Below, piece by piece: positions 34,927-43,856 of a stretch of 64,000 nt of DNA. This DNA is from Pichia kudriavzevii. Its lineage: Eukaryota; Ascomycota; Pichiomycetes; Pichiales; Pichiaceae. Made by a program: the position numbers and the translations under genes. The stretch lies in contig NC_042509.1 in the NCBI RefSeq assembly GCF_003054445.1, positions 372,001-436,000 of the forward strand. The letters run 5' to 3'. How positions within the stretch are numbered: position 1 is the stretch's first letter; every line of letters begins with the position of its first letter. The notes below the pieces were generated by a model. The model ran no database searches. It had not been told where the DNA came from and worked only from the letters and a program-made list of their open reading frames with translations.

Positions 34927-37905
34927 CTATAGTCGAAGCCCATATTTCTCCTTTTCAGTGGCACTCATCTTTTCAAAGAAGTCATTCGGAGAAGTGACCA
35001 ATCCTAACGCCCTCTTGCCCAGAGTATCCAGGTTCTGCAGACCTACAATAAAGCTAGCATTGACCCAACCAAAACCTTCTGTTGCAACACCTTTAAACCC
35101 GGCTCCCTGGTTACCATACTCTGCTTCAACCTTGTGCGGCTGTCTCTCACTTGTAGCATCGTATTTCTCTACAACTATTCCGTTGAAATCAACAAATGCC
35201 AATGTCATCAAGTATAGCCATCTGTAACTTAATCTTTGAGCAATATTTTTCTTCCCATATCTCTTCAAACCCTCCCAAACCAACATTTGGTGAGGAGCCC
35301 ATGCAAAAGGATAATCCCATTGTCTTACAGGCTTATCGATACCGAGTTCACCTCTGGATTTTTTAGTACCTGAAACCAAACCGCCAAATTCTTCAAACTT
35401 ATACAATGAGTTTCTGATCATAACTTCAGCCCTTTCCTTGGAGCAAAGCCCTGCCCATAATGTATAAAATGCTGTAACTGATTCATACCTTGATTGTTTT
35501 TGTTTCTTGATATTATAATCAAAGTAAAGTGATTCCTTTTCATTCCACATGTATGTTTCAATCAACTCCTTTCTCTTTTCAGCTAATGCAATCCACTTCT
35601 CACTTGTCTCAATTGTTCCATCTGGTAGGGTCAATTCGTTATTGAAGTAAGTCTTAATAACAAACGCAATATCAACTTCATATTTGTAGAGTAAACTGTT
35701 CAAATCAACCGTTGCCAAGTTAGCACAAACACCTTCTAATCTGTAGGATGTATCATGCCCGGATTCTCTAACTGCTCTATCATGTAAGAAGTATTCATCA
35801 AGATCTGGCTCTTTAATTAAACCTTTATTATATCTGGTTTCAAACTCCTTATAAGTCAATTTATATTTTTCAACAAAAGGTTGTAAAACTGCATGGAAAT
35901 GTGATTCTTCAGTCTCTGGTGGTATACCTTTACCATCTGGATGATAAGTTGACAATCCTGTAAATGGATCTAATCTTGGAGGTGAACACCAAACTTCGTT
36001 ATATTCTTTAATTGCAGCCATAAACGCCCTTTTCAAAAGACTCAAATCCTCTCTACCTTGTTTTTCCTTGATATAGTTGAAGATTCTCAGTGCCATATCA
36101 GTTAAAAATGGAGGTTGAGAACGACATAGATAGTATGACCTATTAGCATTTAAGATTTTCCCATAATGATTGATTTCAAAAATGAAATTTTCACACATAC
36201 CAATACATGGTTCCAAATAATCAGATGCTAATAAACCTAGTGTTTCAAAATATGAATCCCATCCATATTGTTCATTGAATCGACCACCAGGAACTACATA
36301 AGGATAACCTTCTAAATCACCAAAAGTATCTGATTTTCTTCTTACAGCCAATGCCAATAAACCAGGAATGTTATTGATCGATTCCACATAATCGGCCGTA
36401 ATGTCTTTAGGAAGGTAAACAACGTCTAATTTGTAATCTTTATTTTTCTTTGCAATTTTAGAATAATAATAATATTGTTCTTCCTCATCATAAGGGACAT
36501 AAATTCTTGGATATTTTGCCTCCTTTGATCTAATTTTGGTATCTTGGGCCATTTCCAATATTGAATCTTCATCAACTTTCCTTGTTAGATTTTTCCAAAA
36601 TGAAGTTGTAATCAACCTATGTAATCTTGAAACTGGATTTTCATTCAACCTTGCCTCATCTAAAATCATCTGTTTCCTACCAAATCGTTTGGCAATAGTC
36701 AATTCTTGTAAAAGATTGGACAACATATAAGTACCTCTAATATCATATTGCCTAAAACCACCCGAATTTGCAGTACCCAATTTCAAGACTTTAGGACCAG
36801 TATCATCAATTGTAATTTGACAATCTTTATCTGTATCTTCATTTCTTAGTAGTTCTTTAAGGGTTGCATCTATATCACTAATGAAAAATCGTTTTGAGTT
36901 GGACAAACTTGAAGACAAGTCTGCAGAACCTCTCCTACGAACTGTTGGGGTTGAAGGTGATGGGAAGAGGTGTTTCTCAGGTAAGATTTTCTTTACATTT
37001 CCATCTTTCAATTTATTCATTGGTGAGGAAGAAGGGAATGGTATTTCCAGATTTGTAGTTGAAGGTTTGACCTTATTAGTCTTGGCCTTAGTTTGATTTT
37101 CATTATCATTATCATTATTACTTTCATTATTATCGTTTTTGTTTTTATTTTTATTTTTTTTCTTGTTTTTGTTTTTGTTTTTCTTGTTATTATTATTATT
37201 ATTATTATTATCATCATCATCATCATCAAAAGGATCTTCTAAACCAGTAACTTCTCTCATCAGGTCGGCATCATTGGGGATATCCTTTAAATTTTCATTC
37301 AATTCTTCACTTGTAACATTAGGAGAAGACATTTCAATTTGATAATTTGCAACTCTTTGATCAACATCAGCAATCAGAGACCCCGTTGAATGGGACTTTG
37401 TTAATGATTCCTCATCATTTTCCACATCACTTTCCAAGTCGGAATTGATACCATCATCATCATCATCATCATCAGAATCCGAAATTACCGGAGTATTAGT
37501 CCCCGAAGTCGACAAATTTAAGGATTTCAACTGTTGGAGGGTCAATCCATGAGAGAATTTAGAATCTTTAGTGTTACTACCTTCAGTATGAGAACTGAAG
37601 AGTCCAAATTGGTTGTTCTTGTCGTGGATGCCCAACAATTCTGGATTCAGAGTAAACGACTGTAGTCGATGCGAACGTTTAGGTGCAACTACAGACCTAG
37701 TTCTAAATCTTGAGAACTTTGACGATTTGTTGGATGGATCTGTAGCTGCGCTATAGTATAGATCCGAAGGCTCATATGGATCCACCTCAAGAGATGACTT
37801 CCTCCGATGACGAGGAGAGTCCGATACGGTTCCTGATGAGGGAATCTTCTCCTCTATTGGCGGATGCAATTGGGTGGGGGACATCACTTCTTCATTTGAA
37901 TCCAT
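34927..37905 (-). CDS. NTH1: Neutral trehalase
   Basis: A 992-residue cytosolic alpha,alpha-trehalase (glycoside hydrolase family 37), which splits trehalose into two glucoses. Both family signatures are present: [15 protein letters not shown] at about 539-553 and [12 protein letters not shown] at about 862-873. The calcium-binding loop typical of fungal neutral trehalases ([12 protein letters not shown], from about 357) is intact. An RRKSS motif at 34-38 looks like a protein kinase A site followed by 14-3-3 binding, the known activation route of yeast Nth1. The protein is about 240 residues longer than S. cerevisiae Nth1, owing to N-terminal acidic runs and an Asn/Lys-rich tract near residues 226-262. 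The start ATG at 37905 is clear. It is divergent from YRB1. Confidence 0.96.
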   Translation of the reverse strand: MDSNEEVMSPTQLHPPIEEKIPSSGTVSDSPRHRRKSSLEVDPYEPSDLYYSAATDPSNKSSKFSRFRTRSVVAPKRSHRLQSFTLNPELLGIHDKNNQFGLFSSHTEGSNTKDSKFSHGLTLQQLKSLNLSTSGTNTPVISDSDDDDDDDGINSDLESDVENDEESLTKSHSTGSLIADVDQRVANYQIEMSSPNVTSEELNENLKDIPNDADLMREVTGLEDPFDDDDDDNNNNNNNNKKNKNKNKKKNKNKNKNDNNESNNDNDNENQTKAKTNKVKPSTTNLEIPFPSSSPMNKLKDGNVKKILPEKHLFPSPSTPTVRRRGSADLSSSLSNSKRFFISDIDATLKELLRNEDTDKDCQITIDDTGPKVLKLGTANSGGFRQYDIRGTYMLSNLLQELTIAKRFGRKQMILDEARLNENPVSRLHRLITTSFWKNLTRKVDEDSILEMAQDTKIRSKEAKYPRIYVPYDEEEQYYYYSKIAKKNKDYKLDVVYLPKDITADYVESINNIPGLLALAVRRKSDTFGDLEGYPYVVPGGRFNEQYGWDSYFETLGLLASDYLEPCIGMCENFIFEINHYGKILNANRSYYLCRSQPPFLTDMALRIFNYIKEKQGREDLSLLKRAFMAAIKEYNEVWCSPPRLDPFTGLSTYHPDGKGIPPETEESHFHAVLQPFVEKYKLTYKEFETRYNKGLIKEPDLDEYFLHDRAVRESGHDTSYRLEGVCANLATVDLNSLLYKYEVDIAFVIKTYFNNELTLPDGTIETSEKWIALAEKRKELIETYMWNEKESLYFDYNIKKQKQSRYESVTAFYTLWAGLCSKERAEVMIRNSLYKFEEFGGLVSGTKKSRGELGIDKPVRQWDYPFAWAPHQMLVWEGLKRYGKKNIAQRLSYRWLYLMTLAFVDFNGIVVEKYDATSERQPHKVEAEYGNQGAGFKGVATEGFGWVNASFIVGLQNLDTLGKRALGLVTSPNDFFEKMSATEKEKYGLRL

Positions 37906-38340
37906 TGGGATGGAACTGTCTGTTAATGTCTAGTTGGTTGGTAACTCTCCTAATAACAAGAAGAAAAAGGAATGGCAAACAAATCAAACAAAAGAGGAAA
38001 GGATGAGCCTCTGCTTTTATCGTATCAGTATCCAATTTTCTCGTTTTGAGGGAGTGGAGAGATATTCACCATTTAAACTAAGGGGGGAAGGGGGCAATTT
38101 CAAATAGAGAAGGCCAAAGAAGGGCACGGAAAATTTACCCGGTCGCGGATGGGCTTTTTTTTTTCGTTTTTCATCTCCCATTGTGAAGTTGCCCCCCTTG
38201 GAAATGTTGTTTGGGGTTGTCAATGTATGCGAAACGTGTAGGCGAAAAATGTTAAATTGGATATAGGTGTATCTATCTATCAGTTGGTCTTTATGTTACT
38301 GTAGAGACTCTCTATGGTACAAGAGCAACACGACACAGCC
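37906..38340. promoter_or_regulatory. NTH1/YRB1 divergent promoter with STRE-like elements
   Basis: The shared upstream region holds AGGGG-type motifs at 38081-38085 and 38089-38094 and a CCCCT at 38194-38198. These match the stress response element bound by Msn2/Msn4 in yeast, known upstream of trehalose-metabolism genes. Function here is inferred from motif and context only. Confidence 0.45.
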
Positions 38341-39006
38341 ATGTCTGCAGACGAAGCATCTAAATCCACACCTACATCCACCACACCTACATCCACCACC
38401 ACTGCAGCAGCTGCCACGGCAGCTGCTGCTCCAAAGCCTCCTACTTCCAACGTCTTCTCCATGTTTGGTGGCGCCTCTACGAAGAAGGACGCCGACAAGA
38501 AGCCAGAGGACGATGAAGCCAAGAGTGGAGAATCCGAGCAAGACAAGAAACAAGAAGAGGAAGCTGCAGACGAGGAGGAGCCAGATGTTCATTTTGAGCC
38601 GCTCGTCAAGCTCGAGAAGGTTGAGGTTAAGACCAACGAGGAAAACGAAGATGTTATTTTCAAAATCAGGGCAAAACTCTTCAAGTTCCATCCGGATGCC
38701 AAGGAATGGAAGGAGAGAGGTACTGGTGACGTCAAGTTCTTAAAGCACAAGGAAACAAACAAGGTCAGACTCTTGATGAGAAGAGACAAGACTTTGAAAG
38801 TATGTGCAAACCACATCATTGCTCCAGAGTACGTTTTGAAACCAAACGTTGGTTCCGATAGATCATGGGTTTACTCTGTCACTGCCGATGTCTCCGAAGG
38901 TGCTCCAGAGGCGCAAACACTTGCCATTAGATTTGGTAACAAGGAAAATGCCGAGAAATTCAAGCAAGAGTTTGAAGCTGCCCAAGAGGTCAACAAGAAA
39001 AACTGA
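38341..39006 (+). CDS. YRB1: Ran-binding protein 1
   Basis: A 221-residue homologue of Yrb1/RanBP1, a cytoplasmic factor that binds Ran-GTP and helps RanGAP release cargo complexes in nuclear transport. A low-complexity Thr/Ala then Asp/Glu/Lys-rich N-terminus precedes a full RanBD1 domain (from [13 protein letters not shown] to the end). The conserved block [14 protein letters not shown] is present, as is [15 protein letters not shown]. An in-frame ATG nine codons upstream (38314) would add MVQEQHDTA. It has T at -3, while homologues begin MS-S/A-D/E, so I chose 38341; initiation at 38314 cannot be excluded. Its 3' end converges with the RER2-like gene. Confidence 0.95.
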   Translation: MSADEASKSTPTSTTPTSTTTAAAATAAAAPKPPTSNVFSMFGGASTKKDADKKPEDDEAKSGESEQDKKQEEEAADEEEPDVHFEPLVKLEKVEVKTNEENEDVIFKIRAKLFKFHPDAKEWKERGTGDVKFLKHKETNKVRLLMRRDKTLKVCANHIIAPEYVLKPNVGSDRSWVYSVTADVSEGAPEAQTLAIRFGNKENAEKFKQEFEAAQEVNKKN

Positions 39007-39361
39007 TGAAATCATTGATACTTGTTTAAAATGTCCCCCCCTTGTATCTGTTTAATCCTTTTTTTTCATTTGTTAAACCTCTTCCCCCCCTTCTAATTTA
39101 TAGATTTTTATTAGCATTAAAACTATTTATACAAATGGTTTGTTTTATTGTCTTTTTATTTGAGATTTTTTTTCCCTGTTGTAGAACCGGAAAAGAAGAA
39201 AAGAATGGAGAACAATGATAATACAAGTAATTGGGAAATATGCCAAACAAGAAATTGCATTGAACTGAATTAACCAAACGTTAAACCAAGACCAGTTTTC
39301 TCTAATGGTTACAGAGAGGAACAAGAGCTATGACAAAAAGGAAAAAAGGGGAAAAAAACAT
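39007..39361. other. Convergent 3' regions of YRB1 and the RER2-like gene
   Basis: T-rich and A-rich stretches typical of yeast 3' ends on both strands. No gene was seen. Confidence 0.6.
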
Positions 39362-40264
39362 CTATTCTTTTACTTGTATTGTCTCCATCTTTGTTTCATC
39401 CAGTGATTTCTTACATCCCCCGCCATCTGTATCGATCCTATTGAAACTACTGGAAGTGACAGGAGTGGAAATTTGTTTGGAATTATAGGTTTTGTTGAAA
39501 CTCCACTTGATTAAGAGCCATATCATCTTCAACGCATTGAATTGCGGCCATAACTCTTCAACAATCTCAATGTCACACCTCTCACTGGTGGCCTCCCACA
39601 ACATAAAGTCACTTAACCTGTAAACACCTGAAGTTCTAATAAGCAAATCCAGGGGCGGCGAAGGCCCCGTATATAAGTTTGCGGAAATCCTGTCTTCATC
39701 AATATCGTTTAATCCGATTCTATTCTTGGCAAACTGCTCAATTGTTTTCTGAATTGCCTGTGTCATATCGTGTCTAGATGTATATGACCAACAGACATTC
39801 AAAACTGCCCTTTTATTATGCTTGGTGATCTCCTCTGCCTTCAATAGAGCCGTCCTAACGTCATCTGGCAGCAAGTCCAAGTCACCTAGAATCCTGATTT
39901 GAATGCCAAACTGTTCACACATCTCCCCGTTACCTACCACTTGGGTGAATTTAGCTTTGGCCAACTCCATCAACCATTGCACTTCATAGCTTGGCCTCTT
40001 GAAATTTTCAATGGAAAATGCAAAAACGGTGGCACTTTTAACACCACAGTCATAGCACACTTCCAATATACGGGCCATACTCTCAAATCCTGCATTGTGT
40101 CCTTCCTTTAACTCGATATGTTTCCTCTTGGCGTAAGTTCGATTACCATCCATGATAAAACCAACATGCTGAGGAACTGGACCGCTTCTTAATGCACTAC
40201 AAACCTTCTTCTTCGTTACTTCCAACAAATGTTGAGTAATAGGGAACTGTGTTAACCATTCCAT
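39362..40264 (-). CDS. RER2: cis-prenyltransferase (dehydrodolichyl diphosphate synthase)
   Basis: A 300-residue UPP-synthase-family enzyme that extends farnesyl diphosphate with isopentenyl units in cis to make the dolichol precursor at the ER. Motifs: HVGFIMDGNR (residues 33-42; D39 is the pyrophosphate-binding Asp), VFAFSIENFKR, and LLIRTSGVYRLSDFMLWEA near the C-terminus. Yeast has two paralogues, RER2 and SRT1, and I cannot tell which one this is. The open frame extends to 40306, but that codon is GTG. The first in-frame ATG, at 40264, gives an N-terminus similar in length to Rer2. It is divergent from COQ1 across about 320 bp. Confidence 0.88.
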   Translation of the reverse strand: MEWLTQFPITQHLLEVTKKKVCSALRSGPVPQHVGFIMDGNRTYAKRKHIELKEGHNAGFESMARILEVCYDCGVKSATVFAFSIENFKRPSYEVQWLMELAKAKFTQVVGNGEMCEQFGIQIRILGDLDLLPDDVRTALLKAEEITKHNKRAVLNVCWSYTSRHDMTQAIQKTIEQFAKNRIGLNDIDEDRISANLYTGPSPPLDLLIRTSGVYRLSDFMLWEATSERCDIEIVEELWPQFNALKMIWLLIKWSFNKTYNSKQISTPVTSSSFNRIDTDGGGCKKSLDETKMETIQVKE

Positions 40265-40585
40265 TGTTTTTGCAAATGGGAACAATATCGTTTGGTTAAT
40301 GAACACATGATACTCTCAAATTTATGGTGCTTCCTAAAAGAGAATTTCAAATCTCGACACTTTAAAGTGAGAAGTTGATAGAATTTAAAGTTCACTTTAA
40401 GAGTTTCTCTTTCCCTCCATTTTTATCATATTTGGTTTCATATAAGAAAAGAATAAACCAACCACACACCTTTCTCTTAGTTGGGTATCCTATTTATACA
40501 TTTGAAAGCAGCTCAACGCTACGGCCATTGATCCAAAGAGAGAAAGAGAGAGAGGAAGAGTTATAACATTCACTTAAATCGAACC
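40265..40585. promoter_or_regulatory. RER2-like/COQ1 divergent promoter region
   Basis: A 321-bp shared upstream region. A purine-rich GAGAGAAAGAGAGAGAGGAAG tract (about 40538-40559) lies just before COQ1. No specific factor site was recognised. Confidence 0.5.
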
Positions 40586-42052
40586 ATGTTAAGAATTGCC
40601 AAAACTGTTAGGGGAAGAGTTCAAATCTCGAACATCAAATCATTCAATCACTTATTAACAACTAGACGTCATGGTTCATCGTTTGGTGCAGCAATAGAAA
40701 CAGCAGAAAAAATGGTGCAGCCCAATGTATCTTCCAGATTTGATCCTTTCTCGATGGTTTCCGCTGAGATGGGTGTTTTAGCAAAGCATATTGCACAATT
40801 AATAGGTTCTGGACATCCTGTACTGAACAGAGTGACTTCTTACTACTTTGAAGCAGAAGGTAAAAATGTTAGGCCTTTGATTGTTTTATTACTTTCCAAG
40901 GCACTGGCTGCAATTCCTGAAGGGGAAAGGACTAGAATTCATATTGATCAGTATGATGTCAATACACAAACCGAGTTTAAAGGCACACCAAAGGCATTCT
41001 CCTTTGCCGGTGCTAATCCATTAGATTCGATATCTCCACTAAGAGTTTTACATGGTATCAACCCAAACATTATTCTTAACCCATTGTCTAGACCAATGCT
41101 TGATCAAGATGATTATGAGAAACTGGATAAGGTTAATGGTATTTTACCAAAACAGAGGAGATTGGCTGAAATCACAGAGATGATCCACACTGCATCTTTA
41201 TTGCACGATGATGTGATTGACTTTGCCGATTCCAGAAGAGGAAGAGATAGTGGTAATGTTGCATTCTCAAATAAAATGGCAATTTTGGCAGGTGATTTCT
41301 TACTTGGACGTGCATCTGTTTGTCTTGGTCGTTTGAGAAACAGTGAAGTTGTTGAGTTGATGTCAACTGCAATTGCCAATTTAGTCGAAGGTGAATTCAT
41401 GCAGTTAAAGAACACTGTTTTACAGCCAGATGTAAAGAGTATTGAAAATGGTGGAGAAGTAAAGAGAATTCCAGACGCAACGGGTAAAGTTCCAGTACAA
41501 GTTCACGAATACTCTGTTAATCTATCCGAACAATACAAGATAACACATAAAGATAATGTTCATGCAGCCTTTGAATATTATTTGCATAAAACATATTTGA
41601 AAACAGCATCTTTAATGTCAAAAAGTTCGAGATCGACAGCAATTTTAGCCGGTTGTGATGAAAAAATCATTGAAAATGCATATCAGTTCGGTAGAAATTT
41701 GGGTCTTTGTTTCCAAATTGTTGATGATATGTTAGATTATACGACAACAGCAGAGCTATTAGGTAAGCCTGCAGGTGCAGATTTGAAGTTAGGTTTGGCT
41801 ACAGCTCCTGTTTTATACGCATGGGAAGCGAAGCCAGAATTAGGTGAAATGATTGCTCGTAAATTCAGCCAGCCTGGTGATGTTGAAATTGCCAAAGTTG
41901 CTGTAGATGAAACTAAGGGCGTTGAAAAAACAAGACAGCTGGCAGAGAAATACAGAGATGAAGCCTTGTTTAATTTGAGACAATTACCTGAGTCAGACGC
42001 AAGAAGTGCCTTGGAACTACTGACTAATTCTGTTTTAACAAGATCTAAGTGA
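40586..42052 (+). CDS. COQ1: Polyprenyl diphosphate synthase for ubiquinone side chain
   Basis: A 488-residue trans-polyprenyl diphosphate synthase that makes the isoprenoid tail of coenzyme Q in mitochondria. The N-terminus (MLRIAKTVRGRVQISNIKS) is basic and acid-free, as in a matrix presequence. The first Asp-rich motif LLHDDVIDFADSRRG has D208, D209 and D212; the second, GLCFQIVDDMLDY, has D380, D381 and D384. GKNVRPLIVLLLSKA is also conserved. Length is close to S. cerevisiae Coq1 (473). Chain length (Q6, Q7 or other) cannot be read from the sequence with confidence. Neighbours are a cis-prenyltransferase (divergent) and a DEDD exonuclease-like gene (downstream, same strand). Confidence 0.95.
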   Translation: MLRIAKTVRGRVQISNIKSFNHLLTTRRHGSSFGAAIETAEKMVQPNVSSRFDPFSMVSAEMGVLAKHIAQLIGSGHPVLNRVTSYYFEAEGKNVRPLIVLLLSKALAAIPEGERTRIHIDQYDVNTQTEFKGTPKAFSFAGANPLDSISPLRVLHGINPNIILNPLSRPMLDQDDYEKLDKVNGILPKQRRLAEITEMIHTASLLHDDVIDFADSRRGRDSGNVAFSNKMAILAGDFLLGRASVCLGRLRNSEVVELMSTAIANLVEGEFMQLKNTVLQPDVKSIENGGEVKRIPDATGKVPVQVHEYSVNLSEQYKITHKDNVHAAFEYYLHKTYLKTASLMSKSSRSTAILAGCDEKIIENAYQFGRNLGLCFQIVDDMLDYTTTAELLGKPAGADLKLGLATAPVLYAWEAKPELGEMIARKFSQPGDVEIAKVAVDETKGVEKTRQLAEKYRDEALFNLRQLPESDARSALELLTNSVLTRSK

Positions 42053-42301
42053 AGAGAAGGATATTTCTTCTCATACCATGTAAATATGTCTATAATCCGC
42101 AACCATAAGCCTGTAACTGTAAATACTAGATCTCTCTTCAAAGTTGAACAAGAAATGAATATCGAGAAAACACGAAAAAGGAAAAAAAAAAAACATGGAA
42201 TGGATGAGTGTCAAATGTTTCTCACAAGTATGGTCTCTTCATAATCACTACACATCTTATAAACCATCATATGGGGATCCTCTTGACTACCTAGGAATTA
42301 T

Positions 42302-43792
42302 ATGGTTCAACCCTCTCTGAATTTGCAACTATTGAAAAAACCCGTAGGACCTGTAACCAGATTCAGAATTTTAGGTTTCTTTTTCAGACACAATAGTACA
42401 ATGAATAACATAAAACTATCTTCAACTAAAATGGGAAAGAAAGAGAAAAATATAAATTCGAAAAGATTCAAAGAAGATTTTGTTCAGCCCAATATTAAGA
42501 GAACCTTTCTGAATCATGAATCTTTCCCCCAACATAACACGGATAAATTCAAGAATTTGGACGAATATATCAATGATGGTGATGAAAACACAAGGAAACC
42601 AGCAACCACCACCTCTGGAAAACTTTCTGATTACTTGATTGAAGATGCAAGATCACACCCGTCTTCTGATTTTGAAAGCATCAACGAACAGTTAAAATAC
42701 GAGTTGGATAGGTGTTTCAATTCATTACCTCCAAACCACCGTGTACCTACTCTATCAAAGAACCCTGCTAAAACAACAACCAAGAAAAAAAGTTCAGATG
42801 CTACTTCAGGTAATCCTTACTTATCTGCAGAAGAAGCCATCAAGTTTGTTAACGAAAGGAAGTTCAACTTAGTGTCGATTGATAATGAATTCTTTGAGCG
42901 CTCACCTTCAAAAGTTACTGAAATTGGAGTGTCAATTTACAATCCAAAATACCAACAGTTTGCCTTATTCCCACACTTCTTGCATTTCCACTTTATAGTG
43001 AAAGAATTTATCAACCTCAGAAACGGGGTCTATGTTCCAGATTCCAAAATGAGTAACATCACAGGACAGTCAATTATTATCTCATTGAAGGATGTTCCAT
43101 ATGCAATGTCAACTATTTTCGACTTTTTAGGTCCTGAAACTTTCATTGTAGGCCATAATGTCTCAGGTGATGTGAAAAGTTTCCAGTACCTCAATTATAA
43201 AATTCCTGTTACAATTCCAATTATCGACACAACAACTTTATGGTATAGCTTGATTGGTTCGAAAAATGCCAAATCATCATTACACTATATTCTAGACAAG
43301 CTTAATGTACCGCATGCCTACCTTCATAATGGCGCAAATGATGCTTACTATACATTAATTGTTTGTCTGATGCTAACATCACCTGAGCTGAGGAATAACA
43401 TGATATTCCACAAAAAGAAGCCAAAAACGTCCGAAGAAGAAACATGCGAAAATAGTGAAAAGGTCGAAGATCCGGTTTTGAAACCACAAATGCCTGATTT
43501 TTCAGAGTTTTCTCCAGAAGTTGCAAAAACCAAAATGGACAGGTGGTTGAGAAAGCAAACCAAAGCTACCGAAAAGGCGAAAAAGAAGAAGCTCCAAGCT
43601 AGAGTTGATACTGATGTGAGTTCACAAAAAATTAGATGTGCTATTGATGATGATTCCATTTTGAGAAAACATAAAGGACCAAATATCAGGGGTCAAAATA
43701 AACCACTAAATCCACCTGCAAACGTTTTTTTCAAGCCCAGAAATTTTGAAAAGGACATTTTAATAGACAAACTGGAAGAATTAAACGTTTGA
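42302..43792 (+). CDS. GFD2/YDR514C-like DEDD-type exonuclease domain protein
   Basis: A 496-residue protein with an RNase H-like exonuclease fold in its C-terminal half. Candidate catalytic residues follow the DEDDh pattern: D194 and E196 in SIDNEFFE, D290 in GHNVSGDVKSF, and H342 with D347 in HNGANDAYYT. This arrangement resembles the yeast Gfd2/YDR514C family. Residues 1-33 (MVQPSLNL...FRHNST) are basic and free of acidic residues, so a mitochondrial targeting peptide is possible. Later in-frame ATGs (residues 34 and 44) could give a shorter form. The C-terminus is Lys-rich. The family call is from memory, and the target nucleic acid is unknown. Confidence 0.65.
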   Translation: MVQPSLNLQLLKKPVGPVTRFRILGFFFRHNSTMNNIKLSSTKMGKKEKNINSKRFKEDFVQPNIKRTFLNHESFPQHNTDKFKNLDEYINDGDENTRKPATTTSGKLSDYLIEDARSHPSSDFESINEQLKYELDRCFNSLPPNHRVPTLSKNPAKTTTKKKSSDATSGNPYLSAEEAIKFVNERKFNLVSIDNEFFERSPSKVTEIGVSIYNPKYQQFALFPHFLHFHFIVKEFINLRNGVYVPDSKMSNITGQSIIISLKDVPYAMSTIFDFLGPETFIVGHNVSGDVKSFQYLNYKIPVTIPIIDTTTLWYSLIGSKNAKSSLHYILDKLNVPHAYLHNGANDAYYTLIVCLMLTSPELRNNMIFHKKKPKTSEEETCENSEKVEDPVLKPQMPDFSEFSPEVAKTKMDRWLRKQTKATEKAKKKKLQARVDTDVSSQKIRCAIDDDSILRKHKGPNIRGQNKPLNPPANVFFKPRNFEKDILIDKLEELNV

Positions 43793-43856
43793 AGTAAAAT
43801 TATAAGTGAATATACATAAAGATGAAAAAAAAAAAGGATATACTTTTCTACGCTCT

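Noticed and set aside
38280-38691. Minus-strand open stretches across YRB1
   Set aside because: They are antisense shadows of a well-supported RanBP1 gene.
40265-40306. Upstream extension of the cis-prenyltransferase
   Set aside because: The codon at 40306 is GTG. The ATG at 40264 gives the expected family length.
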